DNA of 64,000 bases from Aquibacillus halophilus (GTDB taxonomy: Bacteria; Bacillota; Bacilli; Bacillales; Amphibacillaceae). The stretch is taken from NCBI RefSeq assembly GCF_009649745.1, contig NZ_WJNG01000015.1:62001-126000 (forward strand), read 5' to 3'. The position numbers were made by a program, and so were the translations under genes. A model generated the notes under the pieces. It was not told the origin of the DNA. It ran no database searches and worked only from the letters and a program-made list of their open reading frames with translations. Below are positions 44,372 to 51,410 of this stretch, one piece after another. Each line of letters opens with the position of its first letter. Position 1 is the stretch's first letter.

Positions 44372-45586
44372 TCACCTCCACAATTTTCCGTTATTTGCTA
44401 GGAGACGGTGGGAACATTCCGTTAACAGTGCCACACCAATTGGCAACGCATCCTCGTTAATTTGAAAATCAGATGTATGCAAACTACCTGTCGTATCACC
44501 ATTTAATGCGCATCCAAGAAAGAACATTGCTCCTGGTATATCATTGGTAATGTGACCGAAATCTTCTCCTCCCATGCCGAAGGGCTCTTCATAAATTGGC
44601 ATGTGTGGATATAATTCATTAGCAACCTCTCTAAACATATCTGTGATGTCTGCATTATTATGAAGAGCTGGTTCCCCGTGTTCAACATCAAGCGTGTAGT
44701 ATCCACCTAGGGATTCTGTTATTTTCGCTATTGATTGCAATTCATCAATTAGCTGTGACCGAACCTCGGGTGTATAGGATCTAATCGTCCCATTTATTTG
44801 AACACTTTCAGGAATAACATTTGAAGAAAGACCTCCATGAACTTCACCAATACTAATAGTCCCCACGTCTAACGGATTTACTCTTCTACTTATCAGACCA
44901 TAAATTCCTTGAAGTACGAACGACGTCATCCAAATAGGATCTGTTCCTTGATACGGATAACCACCGTGGCCACCAGTACCGTTTATCGTTAGAAAAAAAT
45001 TGTCTATATTCGCCATACTAGGTCCTTTATTTATTTGAATTTCTCCCGTGTTTCTCCAAGGACATACATGTAAAGCAATGGCAGCTTCTAGGTCATTTAT
45101 TGCACCTGAACGGAGCATGTAGGGCGCCCCGGTTAAACCGTATTCATCCGCTTTTTCTTCAGCCGGTTGGAAGATAAATTTAATTGTACCGCTTATTCTT
45201 CCTTCCTTATAATCTTCTGCTAATAATTTTGCTGCACCTAGAAGCATTGTCATATGAGCATCATGGCCGCATGCATGCATGACGCCTGGATGCTCTGAGG
45301 TATATTCGACTCCTGTCTGTTCAACTATTGGTAGCGCATCCATATCAGCTCGAACACCAATTGTAGGACCACTGCCTGAGGACAGGGTAGCGACAATCCC
45401 ATGACCCGCTATCCCCGTCTGTATATCAAATACTTGCTCAGCTTCTAGTACTTCAAGAATAAAGTCGCTTGTTTTTTTCTCCTCAAAGCTTAATTCCGGA
45501 AAACGATGCAAATGGCGTCGTATATCTATTAAGTCTGATTTCAAAAATTCTGAGCGTTTTGTGATATCCCATTCTTCCGTCCGCAA
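44372..45586 (-). CDS. M20D-family amidohydrolase, putative N-acetyl-diaminobutyrate deacetylase
   Basis: 404 residues from a TTG at 45586, placed 7 bases after GGGAGGTGATC. Metal and active-site motifs of the M20D family are complete: GVRADMDALPI, HACGHDAHM, FQPAEE, ALHVCPW and the final LHTSDF histidine. Relatives remove acyl groups from amino acids (N-acetyl-diaminopimelate, hippurate, IAA conjugates). In this cluster the expected substrate is N-acetyl-2,4-diaminobutyrate, the product of ectoine hydrolase; proteobacteria use an unrelated deacetylase (DoeB/EutE) for this. Substrate is inferred from context. Confidence 0.82.
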   Translation of the reverse strand: MRTEEWDITKRSEFLKSDLIDIRRHLHRFPELSFEEKKTSDFILEVLEAEQVFDIQTGIAGHGIVATLSSGSGPTIGVRADMDALPIVEQTGVEYTSEHPGVMHACGHDAHMTMLLGAAKLLAEDYKEGRISGTIKFIFQPAEEKADEYGLTGAPYMLRSGAINDLEAAIALHVCPWRNTGEIQINKGPSMANIDNFFLTINGTGGHGGYPYQGTDPIWMTSFVLQGIYGLISRRVNPLDVGTISIGEVHGGLSSNVIPESVQINGTIRSYTPEVRSQLIDELQSIAKITESLGGYYTLDVEHGEPALHNNADITDMFREVANELYPHMPIYEEPFGMGGEDFGHITNDIPGAMFFLGCALNGDTTGSLHTSDFQINEDALPIGVALLTECSHRLLANNGKLWR

Positions 45587-45600
45587 AGGGATCACCTCCC

Positions 45601-46800
45601 TTAACTATTTACAAATAGGCTTTCTGGTAATGTTTGAAATGCTTGCTCTAGGTCATAAATGAGATCTTCGATATCTTCAATCCCCGCTGAGTAACGAATT
45701 AAACCTTCTGGTATGCCCATCGCAGCTCTTTCCTCAGGTGTACATTCCACGTGGCTAGTTGTTCGAGACGGGCCTACGATTGTTTCAACTGAACCAAGGT
45801 TGGCTGCACGATTAGCGTATTTTAATTTCGGAAGCAAATGTCTTAACGTATCTACTCCGCCTTTAACCGCAAAGCTCAGCATTCCACCAAAATCATTCAT
45901 TTGTTCCTTGGCAATTTCGTGACCAGGATGGTCTTCGAGTCCTGGATAGAAAACTGATTCTACTACATCAACTGTCTGTAAATAACGAGCAACAGCCATC
46001 GCATTTTCCGATTGTCTATCAACACGTAATTTTAATGTCTTCATTCCTCGTAAAAGTAAGTAGGCTGACATTGGATCAAGCGTTGCTCCATTTATTTCAC
46101 GGTAATGATAAATCGACTCTACTAATTCCTTTGATCCACAAACAGAACCACCTAGTGCATCTGCATGCCCACCTAAGAATTTTGTTGCACTGTGAATAAC
46201 TAAATCGGCGCCTAGTGCTAAGGGATTTTGATTAATTGGAGTAGCAAAGGTGTTATCAACAATCACGATTGCTCCTGCTTCTTTACCTGCTCTTGCCATT
46301 CGTGCTATATCTGTTATTTTGACCGTTGGGTTTGTTGGAGTTTCTAGATACAACACCTTACATCCCTTGGCGATTTCTTTTTCAATTTCTTCATGATCAC
46401 CCGTATCACATAAAGTAACGTCTATTTTTTGTTTAGGTAAAAATTCAGTAAATATTTTATTTGTTCCACCATACGTATCTTTAATCGATACAACTCGATC
46501 ACCCGGAAATAGTAATGTGCCAAGCGTGTTACTTATTGCTGCCATTCCAGTAGAAAAGCTAGTAGCAGCCTCTGCGCCTTCTAGAATTCTTATCTTTTCT
46601 TCAAAAGCTTCGACGGTTGGATTAGTATTACGTCCGTAAATGTGTCCTTTCTTTTTACCGATCGCCACATCATACCATTCATCCATATCGTCATAGCCAA
46701 AAGATACACTGTGCACAACTGGAACCTGTGTAGCACCAAATGCTAATTGATCTTTCTCTCCGGCCCAAATCGCACGGGTTCCCATCTTTGTTTCTCTCAT
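45601..46800 (-). CDS. PLP-dependent trans-sulfuration-family enzyme (cystathionine synthase/lyase fold)
   Basis: 399 residues from the ATG at 46800, chosen for AAGGAGG 7 bases upstream. PLP lysine is Lys207 in HSATKFLGGHADALGG; YGRNTNPTVEAFEEKI, ETPTNPTVKI and VVDNTFATP-like IVDNTFATPINQNPL complete the Cys/Met-metabolism PLP family signature. Known relatives catalyse gamma-elimination or gamma-replacement on homoserine esters or cystathionine. Between ectoine hydrolase and an M20 deacetylase a different substrate is likely; diaminobutyrate (to homoserine or 2-oxobutyrate) is my proposal. A methionine-pathway role cannot be excluded. Confidence 0.85.
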   Translation of the reverse strand: MRETKMGTRAIWAGEKDQLAFGATQVPVVHSVSFGYDDMDEWYDVAIGKKKGHIYGRNTNPTVEAFEEKIRILEGAEAATSFSTGMAAISNTLGTLLFPGDRVVSIKDTYGGTNKIFTEFLPKQKIDVTLCDTGDHEEIEKEIAKGCKVLYLETPTNPTVKITDIARMARAGKEAGAIVIVDNTFATPINQNPLALGADLVIHSATKFLGGHADALGGSVCGSKELVESIYHYREINGATLDPMSAYLLLRGMKTLKLRVDRQSENAMAVARYLQTVDVVESVFYPGLEDHPGHEIAKEQMNDFGGMLSFAVKGGVDTLRHLLPKLKYANRAANLGSVETIVGPSRTTSHVECTPEERAAMGIPEGLIRYSAGIEDIEDLIYDLEQAFQTLPESLFVNS

Positions 46801-46835
46801 ATAAATTCCTCCTTGCAACAGATTTATTCAATAAT

Positions 46836-46900
46836 CGGTATGCATTAAGCAGATTGCCGCACATAGAATTTCTATTCCGGTCAGTTGGCTATACATACCG
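46836..46900 (-). other. Structured leader between doeA-like and PLP enzyme genes
   Basis: The 147-base gap contains an outer inverted repeat CGGTATG (46836-46842) / CATACCG (46894-46900) and an inner palindrome ATAGAATTTCTAT (46863-46875). It may process or stabilise the mRNA, or be an internal promoter region. No T-run is present. Confidence 0.35.
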
Positions 46901-46947
46901 TTTATATGCTTGGTTGTTGTTAAACTACTGCTTAGTTCAGCGCCCTT

Positions 46948-48159
46948 CTAGCTGATCTTTCCACCTTGATGATTGTATGGCGGATAGGGGTCTTGAACAA
47001 TTAGCTCTCTTGGATAATTGGTAAAGGTTTTACAACCTGTTTCTGTAATTCTAATCGATTCACTAATTTCAATTCCATAATTATCAAACCATAATCCTGG
47101 AATCAAATGAAATGTCATGTTTGGTTGCAGGACCGTTGGATCTCCCATTCGAACACTAGCTGTGTGCTCTCCCCAGTCTGGCGGATAGTTTAGTCCAACC
47201 GAGTATCCTAATCTTGCTTCTTTTTCAATTCCGTGCCTTTTTATACTTTTTCTCCAAACAGCCTCTACGTCACCACATGTCATTCCCGGCTTAATGGCAT
47301 CTAGCACCTCGTTTAGGCCTTCGACAACAATCGGAGTAATAGTTTGTAGCTTTTTAGAAGGAGTTCCAATCGAAACAGTTCGCGCTAAAGGCACGTGATA
47401 TCTTTTGTAGCAACCGGCTAGCTCGATAATTACCGATTCACCTTCTTTAAATGGTCTCTCCGACCAAGTAATATGCGGGGCACCTGTATTTTCCCCAGAA
47501 GGTAGTAACGGAACAATAGCCGGATATTCACCACCATATTTGTCAGTACCTGAAATCATGTGATAATAAATTTCAGCTGCTGTATCACATTCGCGATTTC
47601 CAACGTGAATACTTGCTGCACCCTTATACATTGTTTGCTCTGCGATTTCAGCTGCTCGATTCATATATTCAATTTCTTGATCTGACTTAATCATCCGAAC
47701 ATGATTGACAAGTAAGTCCGCATCCTTAAAGGTCGCATTAGGCAGACCTTGTTTTAATCTTTCATAGGCTTTAGCAGTAAAATAATAGTTATCCATCTCA
47801 ACACCAACGTACCGATTCGCTTGCCCAATTTGCTTCAATATTTCTGAAACAAAGTCCATTGGATGGTAGATCGATGACTGTACATAGTAGTCTGGATATG
47901 GAATGACATTGTCATCATAAATCCAAGTTGTTGCCTTCGCTCCATTTGCATCCTGGTAACGACCAATCCAGATTGGTTGTGGTTCATCAATTAAAATTAC
48001 TAGCATTTGATGCACATAAAACGACCAAGCATCATATCCTGAAAGATAATTCATATTTGCAGGATCCGTGACAAGCAAAACTTCAATTCCACTTTCAGCC
48101 ATCTTCTGTTTTGTCTTACTTATACGGGTTTGATATTCGGTAATATCAAATGGAAGCAT
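46948..48159 (-). CDS. doeA: Ectoine hydrolase, DoeA/EutD-like (M24 family)
   Basis: Opens the ring of ectoine to N-acetyl-2,4-diaminobutyrate in the first step of its degradation. The 403 residues from the ATG at 48159 share with DoeA/EutD the stretches TDPANMNYLSGYDAWSFYVH, GRYQDANGA, PYPDYYVQS followed by HPMD, VGVEMDNYYF, YPAIVPLLPSG, ELAGCYKRYHVPLARTV and YPPDWGEHT. The two Asp metal ligands of true Xaa-Pro peptidases are absent (Glu246 and His255 region instead), as in ectoine hydrolases and creatinases, so a peptidase role is unlikely. First gene of the cluster; recognised from memory of the family, not by search. Confidence 0.83.
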   Translation of the reverse strand: MLPFDITEYQTRISKTKQKMAESGIEVLLVTDPANMNYLSGYDAWSFYVHQMLVILIDEPQPIWIGRYQDANGAKATTWIYDDNVIPYPDYYVQSSIYHPMDFVSEILKQIGQANRYVGVEMDNYYFTAKAYERLKQGLPNATFKDADLLVNHVRMIKSDQEIEYMNRAAEIAEQTMYKGAASIHVGNRECDTAAEIYYHMISGTDKYGGEYPAIVPLLPSGENTGAPHITWSERPFKEGESVIIELAGCYKRYHVPLARTVSIGTPSKKLQTITPIVVEGLNEVLDAIKPGMTCGDVEAVWRKSIKRHGIEKEARLGYSVGLNYPPDWGEHTASVRMGDPTVLQPNMTFHLIPGLWFDNYGIEISESIRITETGCKTFTNYPRELIVQDPYPPYNHQGGKIS

Positions 48160-48212
48160 TGGCCTCACCCTCTCATCTAACTGAATATTTTAATAATTCT
48201 TACTATTTATCT

Positions 48213-48229
48213 TATTAAAATACTTAACA
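48213..48229. promoter_or_regulatory. Weak TnrA/GlnR-type site upstream of doeA-like gene
   Basis: Minus-strand TGTTA-N7-TAATA differs at one base from TGTNA-N7-TNACA. It is centred 62 bases before the doeA start. The tnrA gene itself is 2 kb away. Confidence 0.3.
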
Positions 48230-48319
48230 GAATGTAATGTAAAAATTGTATGAAGTTTTTTCTGTTTCTGTTATACAACATGTTGCATTTAAGTCGATAT
48301 AAGATTGTATTTAGGCGAA

Positions 48320-48338
48320 TATCATGATTATCATTATT
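48320..48338. promoter_or_regulatory. Fur-box-like palindrome in the doeA upstream region
   Basis: Minus-strand AATAATGATAATCATGATA matches the 19-base Fur consensus at 16 positions. It is about 160 bases before the doeA start and beyond the pucR terminator. The inner ATGATAATCAT is palindromic, so another dimeric regulator, including the PucR-type protein, could be the ligand. Confidence 0.4.
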
Positions 48339-48458
48339 TTTTAGAGTTTTAGCCTCAATTACTATCAATTAGACAACATCTCTAGCTATTCTGTTTTTAT
48401 ATAGGTTATACTTTTCCTTACCCGCTCAAGTGGTGTTAATAAACATAGCATTTTCCAC

Positions 48459-48489
48459 AAAAAAAATGCCCTGTATTATGACAGGGCAT
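48459..48489 (-). terminator. Terminator of the PucR-type gene
   Basis: ATGCCCTGT (48466-48474) pairs with ACAGGGCAT (48481-48489), followed on the minus strand by eight or so T. It separates the regulator from doeA, which therefore has its own promoter. Confidence 0.88.
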
Positions 48490-48500
48490 AGACCGTTTAT

Positions 48501-50180
48501 TCATTTTAATTTGTTTAACATCCATAGCCGTACACTTAATTCCAAAAGAAAGGAATCATCAGACTCTATTAATGATAGCTTTGTTAACGATTCTATTTTT
48601 CTAAGCCGATGAAGTAATGATTGTCGATGTAGATTTAATTCTCTTGCAGTTTGGCTTACATTACCTTTGTACTTATTATAAGTCTTAAGTGTATAAATTA
48701 GATCTGTTTGTCTCTTCTTATCATAATCGAGCAATGGTTGTAGAGTATCTTTAACAATAGAAGCAATTTCGCTTTCCTCGGAAATTGCCATCAAAAGCCG
48801 ATTAATTCTCGTATCACTAAAAAAAGTCCTTTCACCTGTTCCATGATGTTGTAACCCAATATCTAATGCAGTACTTGCTTCATCGTAGCTTTCATAAAAG
48901 GCAAATTCACTTTCACTATCAGCAGCCACCCCCCACGATATTTCTACATCTGTTAGTAATTGGCTTAACCTTCGTTCAATTGTATCTAAAAACTGATTTG
49001 CCACATCTCCATATGGTAGGTGGTCTGCCTCTAGATATAAGATAACTTCCCCCTCATCAAAAGTGGTCATTGTCCTGCGACTAAAAAGTTTTCCTGCATA
49101 GGTGATTTCTTTTTGAATGTAGTAGTTCATACTTTGTAATGAAGAATTAGACGGATTCTCTTCTTGCTTCTTACTTTGTTTGGAATCTTTATAACTAATA
49201 TTTCCGACAATACAAATGTATGAAAGATTTAAGTCATACCCAAGCAATTTAGCCTTTGATGATAGCTGCTCATCTACCCTTGTTTTATTTTTCGCCAAAT
49301 TTAGGACAAAGTTGTCCTTTAATCTTATTTCGGTTAATTCAATTGCATTTTCTTTAACGAAATAGAGGGCACATGCGGTTAAGGCATGCTCCAAAACATT
49401 CATGACAAACCAAGAAAGCTGGGTACTTTCACTTGGCTGAAAGATAACATATCCTTGAGTTTTATGATTATTTAATATTTTAAGCTGAAAGAATACTTCG
49501 TTAGCGTACTTATATTCTTTCATATGATAGTACAATGGATGTTCACTAAATTGGATATCTAATAGAGGAGTTCGTTGAAGTTTATTTTCCTGATCCTCAC
49601 CGCTATAAGCTTTTATAATAACTGGACTAAAATGCTTATTGGCCCGAACAATTCTCGTAGCATCGGTGATGGCAACAGGGATTTTTATATGTCTGTATAA
49701 GGAGTGTGCAATCTCTTCTAATCCTTTGTCATGGAGAACGCAATTAATTAATTCATGGCGAACGTCCTCAGCTTTTTCACGTTCTTTTTGTTTATCCACC
49801 GTGATTTCATGCATAACCGTTTGCAAAATGTCTGCAAATCTTATTTCCCATGGTACATCGATAATAACGAGGTCATGTTCATCAGCTAGTTCTAAAACAC
49901 GATCGGGAATATCGAAAATATATCTTCCTGTAGCAAAAGCTAAAACAGATGCCCCTGACTGAATAACATCTCTAACAAACTTTTCTAGTAACTCTGGCTT
50001 ATCTTCACAGCCGATCCCGGTACTTAACACAAACTCATTTTTCCTAACAAAGTTTTCTACAGGCATTTCGATAACAGAAATCCATTCGATTGGTTTTTCC
50101 TTCATAATATGGTTAGATGTTTTAACCTTACATGACTTCATAATTGGTAGCTTTAGAACACCACCTGCCGACAAACCCAT
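48501..50180 (-). CDS. PucR-family transcriptional regulator
   Basis: 559 residues. An N-terminal PucR domain (EWISVIEMPVENFVRKNEFVLSTG, with ASVLAFATGRYIFDIPD) is followed by a GAF/GGDEF-like middle region and a C-terminal HTH_30 (LKTYNKYKGNVSQTARELNLHRQSLLHRLRKI, described by its ends). PucR proteins activate nitrogen-source genes such as purine catabolism. Its place directly upstream of the doeA-like cluster on the same strand suggests it controls that cluster, perhaps binding ectoine or N-acetyl-diaminobutyrate. Start ATG at 50180 behind GAGGTGAG. Confidence 0.87.
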   Translation of the reverse strand: MGLSAGGVLKLPIMKSCKVKTSNHIMKEKPIEWISVIEMPVENFVRKNEFVLSTGIGCEDKPELLEKFVRDVIQSGASVLAFATGRYIFDIPDRVLELADEHDLVIIDVPWEIRFADILQTVMHEITVDKQKEREKAEDVRHELINCVLHDKGLEEIAHSLYRHIKIPVAITDATRIVRANKHFSPVIIKAYSGEDQENKLQRTPLLDIQFSEHPLYYHMKEYKYANEVFFQLKILNNHKTQGYVIFQPSESTQLSWFVMNVLEHALTACALYFVKENAIELTEIRLKDNFVLNLAKNKTRVDEQLSSKAKLLGYDLNLSYICIVGNISYKDSKQSKKQEENPSNSSLQSMNYYIQKEITYAGKLFSRRTMTTFDEGEVILYLEADHLPYGDVANQFLDTIERRLSQLLTDVEISWGVAADSESEFAFYESYDEASTALDIGLQHHGTGERTFFSDTRINRLLMAISEESEIASIVKDTLQPLLDYDKKRQTDLIYTLKTYNKYKGNVSQTARELNLHRQSLLHRLRKIESLTKLSLIESDDSFLLELSVRLWMLNKLK

Positions 50181-50412
50181 AAATGCTCACCTCATTCTGA
50201 CAATTCGATACTCTTGGAGCACATCATTGGATGATTGAACGAACTATTCTTATTAACTATGAAAGTAAGATTGTCAAAGGTGGTAATGCAAATGTCAGCA
50301 ACCATTTTTAATATCCATAGACAACCTTTTATAAGAATATTCAGTCAATTAAAATTGTCTCATGGATTGAGGCTTATTACAATATATCCTAGTCACTTTT
50401 AGTTTGTTTATA

Positions 50413-50739
50413 TTAGTTTTTTTGAATTCCAAATCTTGCGTTAATTTCACCCCGTAGTAATTCTTTTCGATTTCTTTTTTCATCTCGAAGTCTTTGAGCC
50501 TTTAACATATCCTGTCTAATTTCGTATGTTTGGACTCCTTCTTCTCGTTTGTTTGCAATCTCAACTAATTGTTCTACGTCTGCAAATGAATATTTTCTAT
50601 TTCCCCTGGGGGATCTCTCCGGGAAAATCAGCTTTCGTTCTTCATAATATCGTATTTGCCTTTCTGTAAGGCCTGTTAATTCACTAACGACTCCAATAGT
50701 GATTACTTTTCTTTCTTTATATGAAGGATTATCAGTCAT
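50413..50739 (-). CDS. tnrA: Global nitrogen regulator TnrA (MerR family)
   Basis: Activates nitrogen-scavenging genes when glutamine is scarce; its C-terminus binds feedback-inhibited glutamine synthetase. From the ATG at 50739 (GGTGGTGA upstream) it has 108 residues. The MerR-type DNA-binding segment TERQIRYYEERKLIFPERSP and RGNRKYSFADVEQL follow the TnrA/GlnR pattern, and the short C-terminal tail ARFGIQKN, rather than the longer GlnR tail, points to TnrA. glnA is not adjacent, which also favours TnrA. A perfect TnrA box lies upstream, implying autoregulation. Confidence 0.9.
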   Translation of the reverse strand: MTDNPSYKERKVITIGVVSELTGLTERQIRYYEERKLIFPERSPRGNRKYSFADVEQLVEIANKREEGVQTYEIRQDMLKAQRLRDEKRNRKELLRGEINARFGIQKN

Positions 50740-50772
50740 TTTTTTCACCACCACTACGTATGATTTAAAATC

Positions 50773-50836
50773 ATTATATCTAGCATTATACATGCAATTT
50801 TCTGAAAGCTTAATGGTTATGTAAGAAAATCTTACA
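50773..50836 (-). promoter_or_regulatory. tnrA: tnrA promoter with perfect TnrA box
   Basis: TGTAA-GAAAATC-TTACA (50820-50836) fits TGTNA-N7-TNACA exactly. TATAAT at 50790-50785 places transcription start near 50778, so the box is centred at about -50, the usual activating position. A second TATAAT lies at 50778-50773. Confidence 0.8.
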
Positions 50837-50946
50837 TTAAATTATCTTACACAAATATAAATAGTTCGTAAAAAAACCTTACAAAACTGGTGTTAAAGCT
50901 AGCAAACTTTATTAGAATGGTTCCATCACGAGAGAGGAGTGATTAA

Positions 50947-51114
50947 TTGTCATACTTAAGAGCTGCAGTCGATCAACGGAAAAGCATCCTCATAAAAAAA
51001 TTAATCCAAGCAGGTGTCTATAACCATGCTGATACTACAATATACAGTAAAACAATCACTGAATTAGAACTTGAATATAAGCAAAATGGCTTGAACAAAA
51101 AGGAATTCATGTAA
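50947..51114 (+). CDS. Fbp-like small basic protein, paralog 3
   Basis: 55 residues from a TTG start 5 bases after GAGAGGAGTG: MSYLRAAVDQRKSILIKKLI, then QAGVYNHADTTIYSKTITEL and ELEYKQNGLNKKEFM. It is the closest of the three to the FbpA pattern (basic N-terminal helix, GVY, Asp/Thr, IYSKT, ELE-EY). Divergent from tnrA; the TnrA box lies 110-130 bases upstream. Followed after 40 bases by a second small gene on the same strand and one terminator, so a two-gene operon. Confidence 0.75.
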   Translation: MSYLRAAVDQRKSILIKKLIQAGVYNHADTTIYSKTITELELEYKQNGLNKKEFM

Positions 51115-51154
51115 CATCCTATACAGAAAACCAGTTGGAGAGGAGTATTGATTA

Positions 51155-51289
51155 GTGGAAAAAGAAGCAGTTGATTTAGCGAAGAAAATTGTAGAACTTG
51201 ATCTTTTAAGAGATGAAATCTGGGAAAGTTTAGCTATGCTTGCTGGTGACAAGGCATATGAACTATTAAGAGTTGTTCAAAATAGTTGA
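51155..51289 (+). CDS. Small acidic protein, 44 residues, in operon with Fbp-like paralog 3
   Basis: Starts at GTG 51155, 9 bases after AGGAG, and reads MEKEAVDLAKKIVELDLLRD then EIWESLAMLAGDKAYELLRV and VQNS. It is predicted to be a pair of amphipathic helices with no membrane segment. I do not recognise a named family. Good spacing, a ribosome site and a terminator directly behind it support a real gene. Confidence 0.6.
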   Translation: MEKEAVDLAKKIVELDLLRDEIWESLAMLAGDKAYELLRVVQNS

Positions 51290-51294
51290 AGATA

Positions 51295-51325
51295 AGGGGG
51301 GTGCTAAGAAGCATCCTCTTTTTAA
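51295..51325 (+). terminator. Terminator after the small-protein operon
   Basis: AGGGGGTGCT pairs with AGCATCCTCT (two G-U pairs) around AAGA and runs into TTTTT. Confidence 0.75.
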
Positions 51326-51410
51326 ATGCTAAATCACACTGACACAGGTTCGGAAAAGAATGAATAAGCTATCTTAATATTTTATTCAGGATTTGGAGTG
51401 GTGACATTCT

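Noticed and set aside
46948-48159. Xaa-Pro dipeptidase or creatinase annotation
   Set aside because: The fold fits, but the metal-ligand aspartates are replaced and several stretches match ectoine hydrolase instead; creatinase cannot be fully ruled out without a tree.
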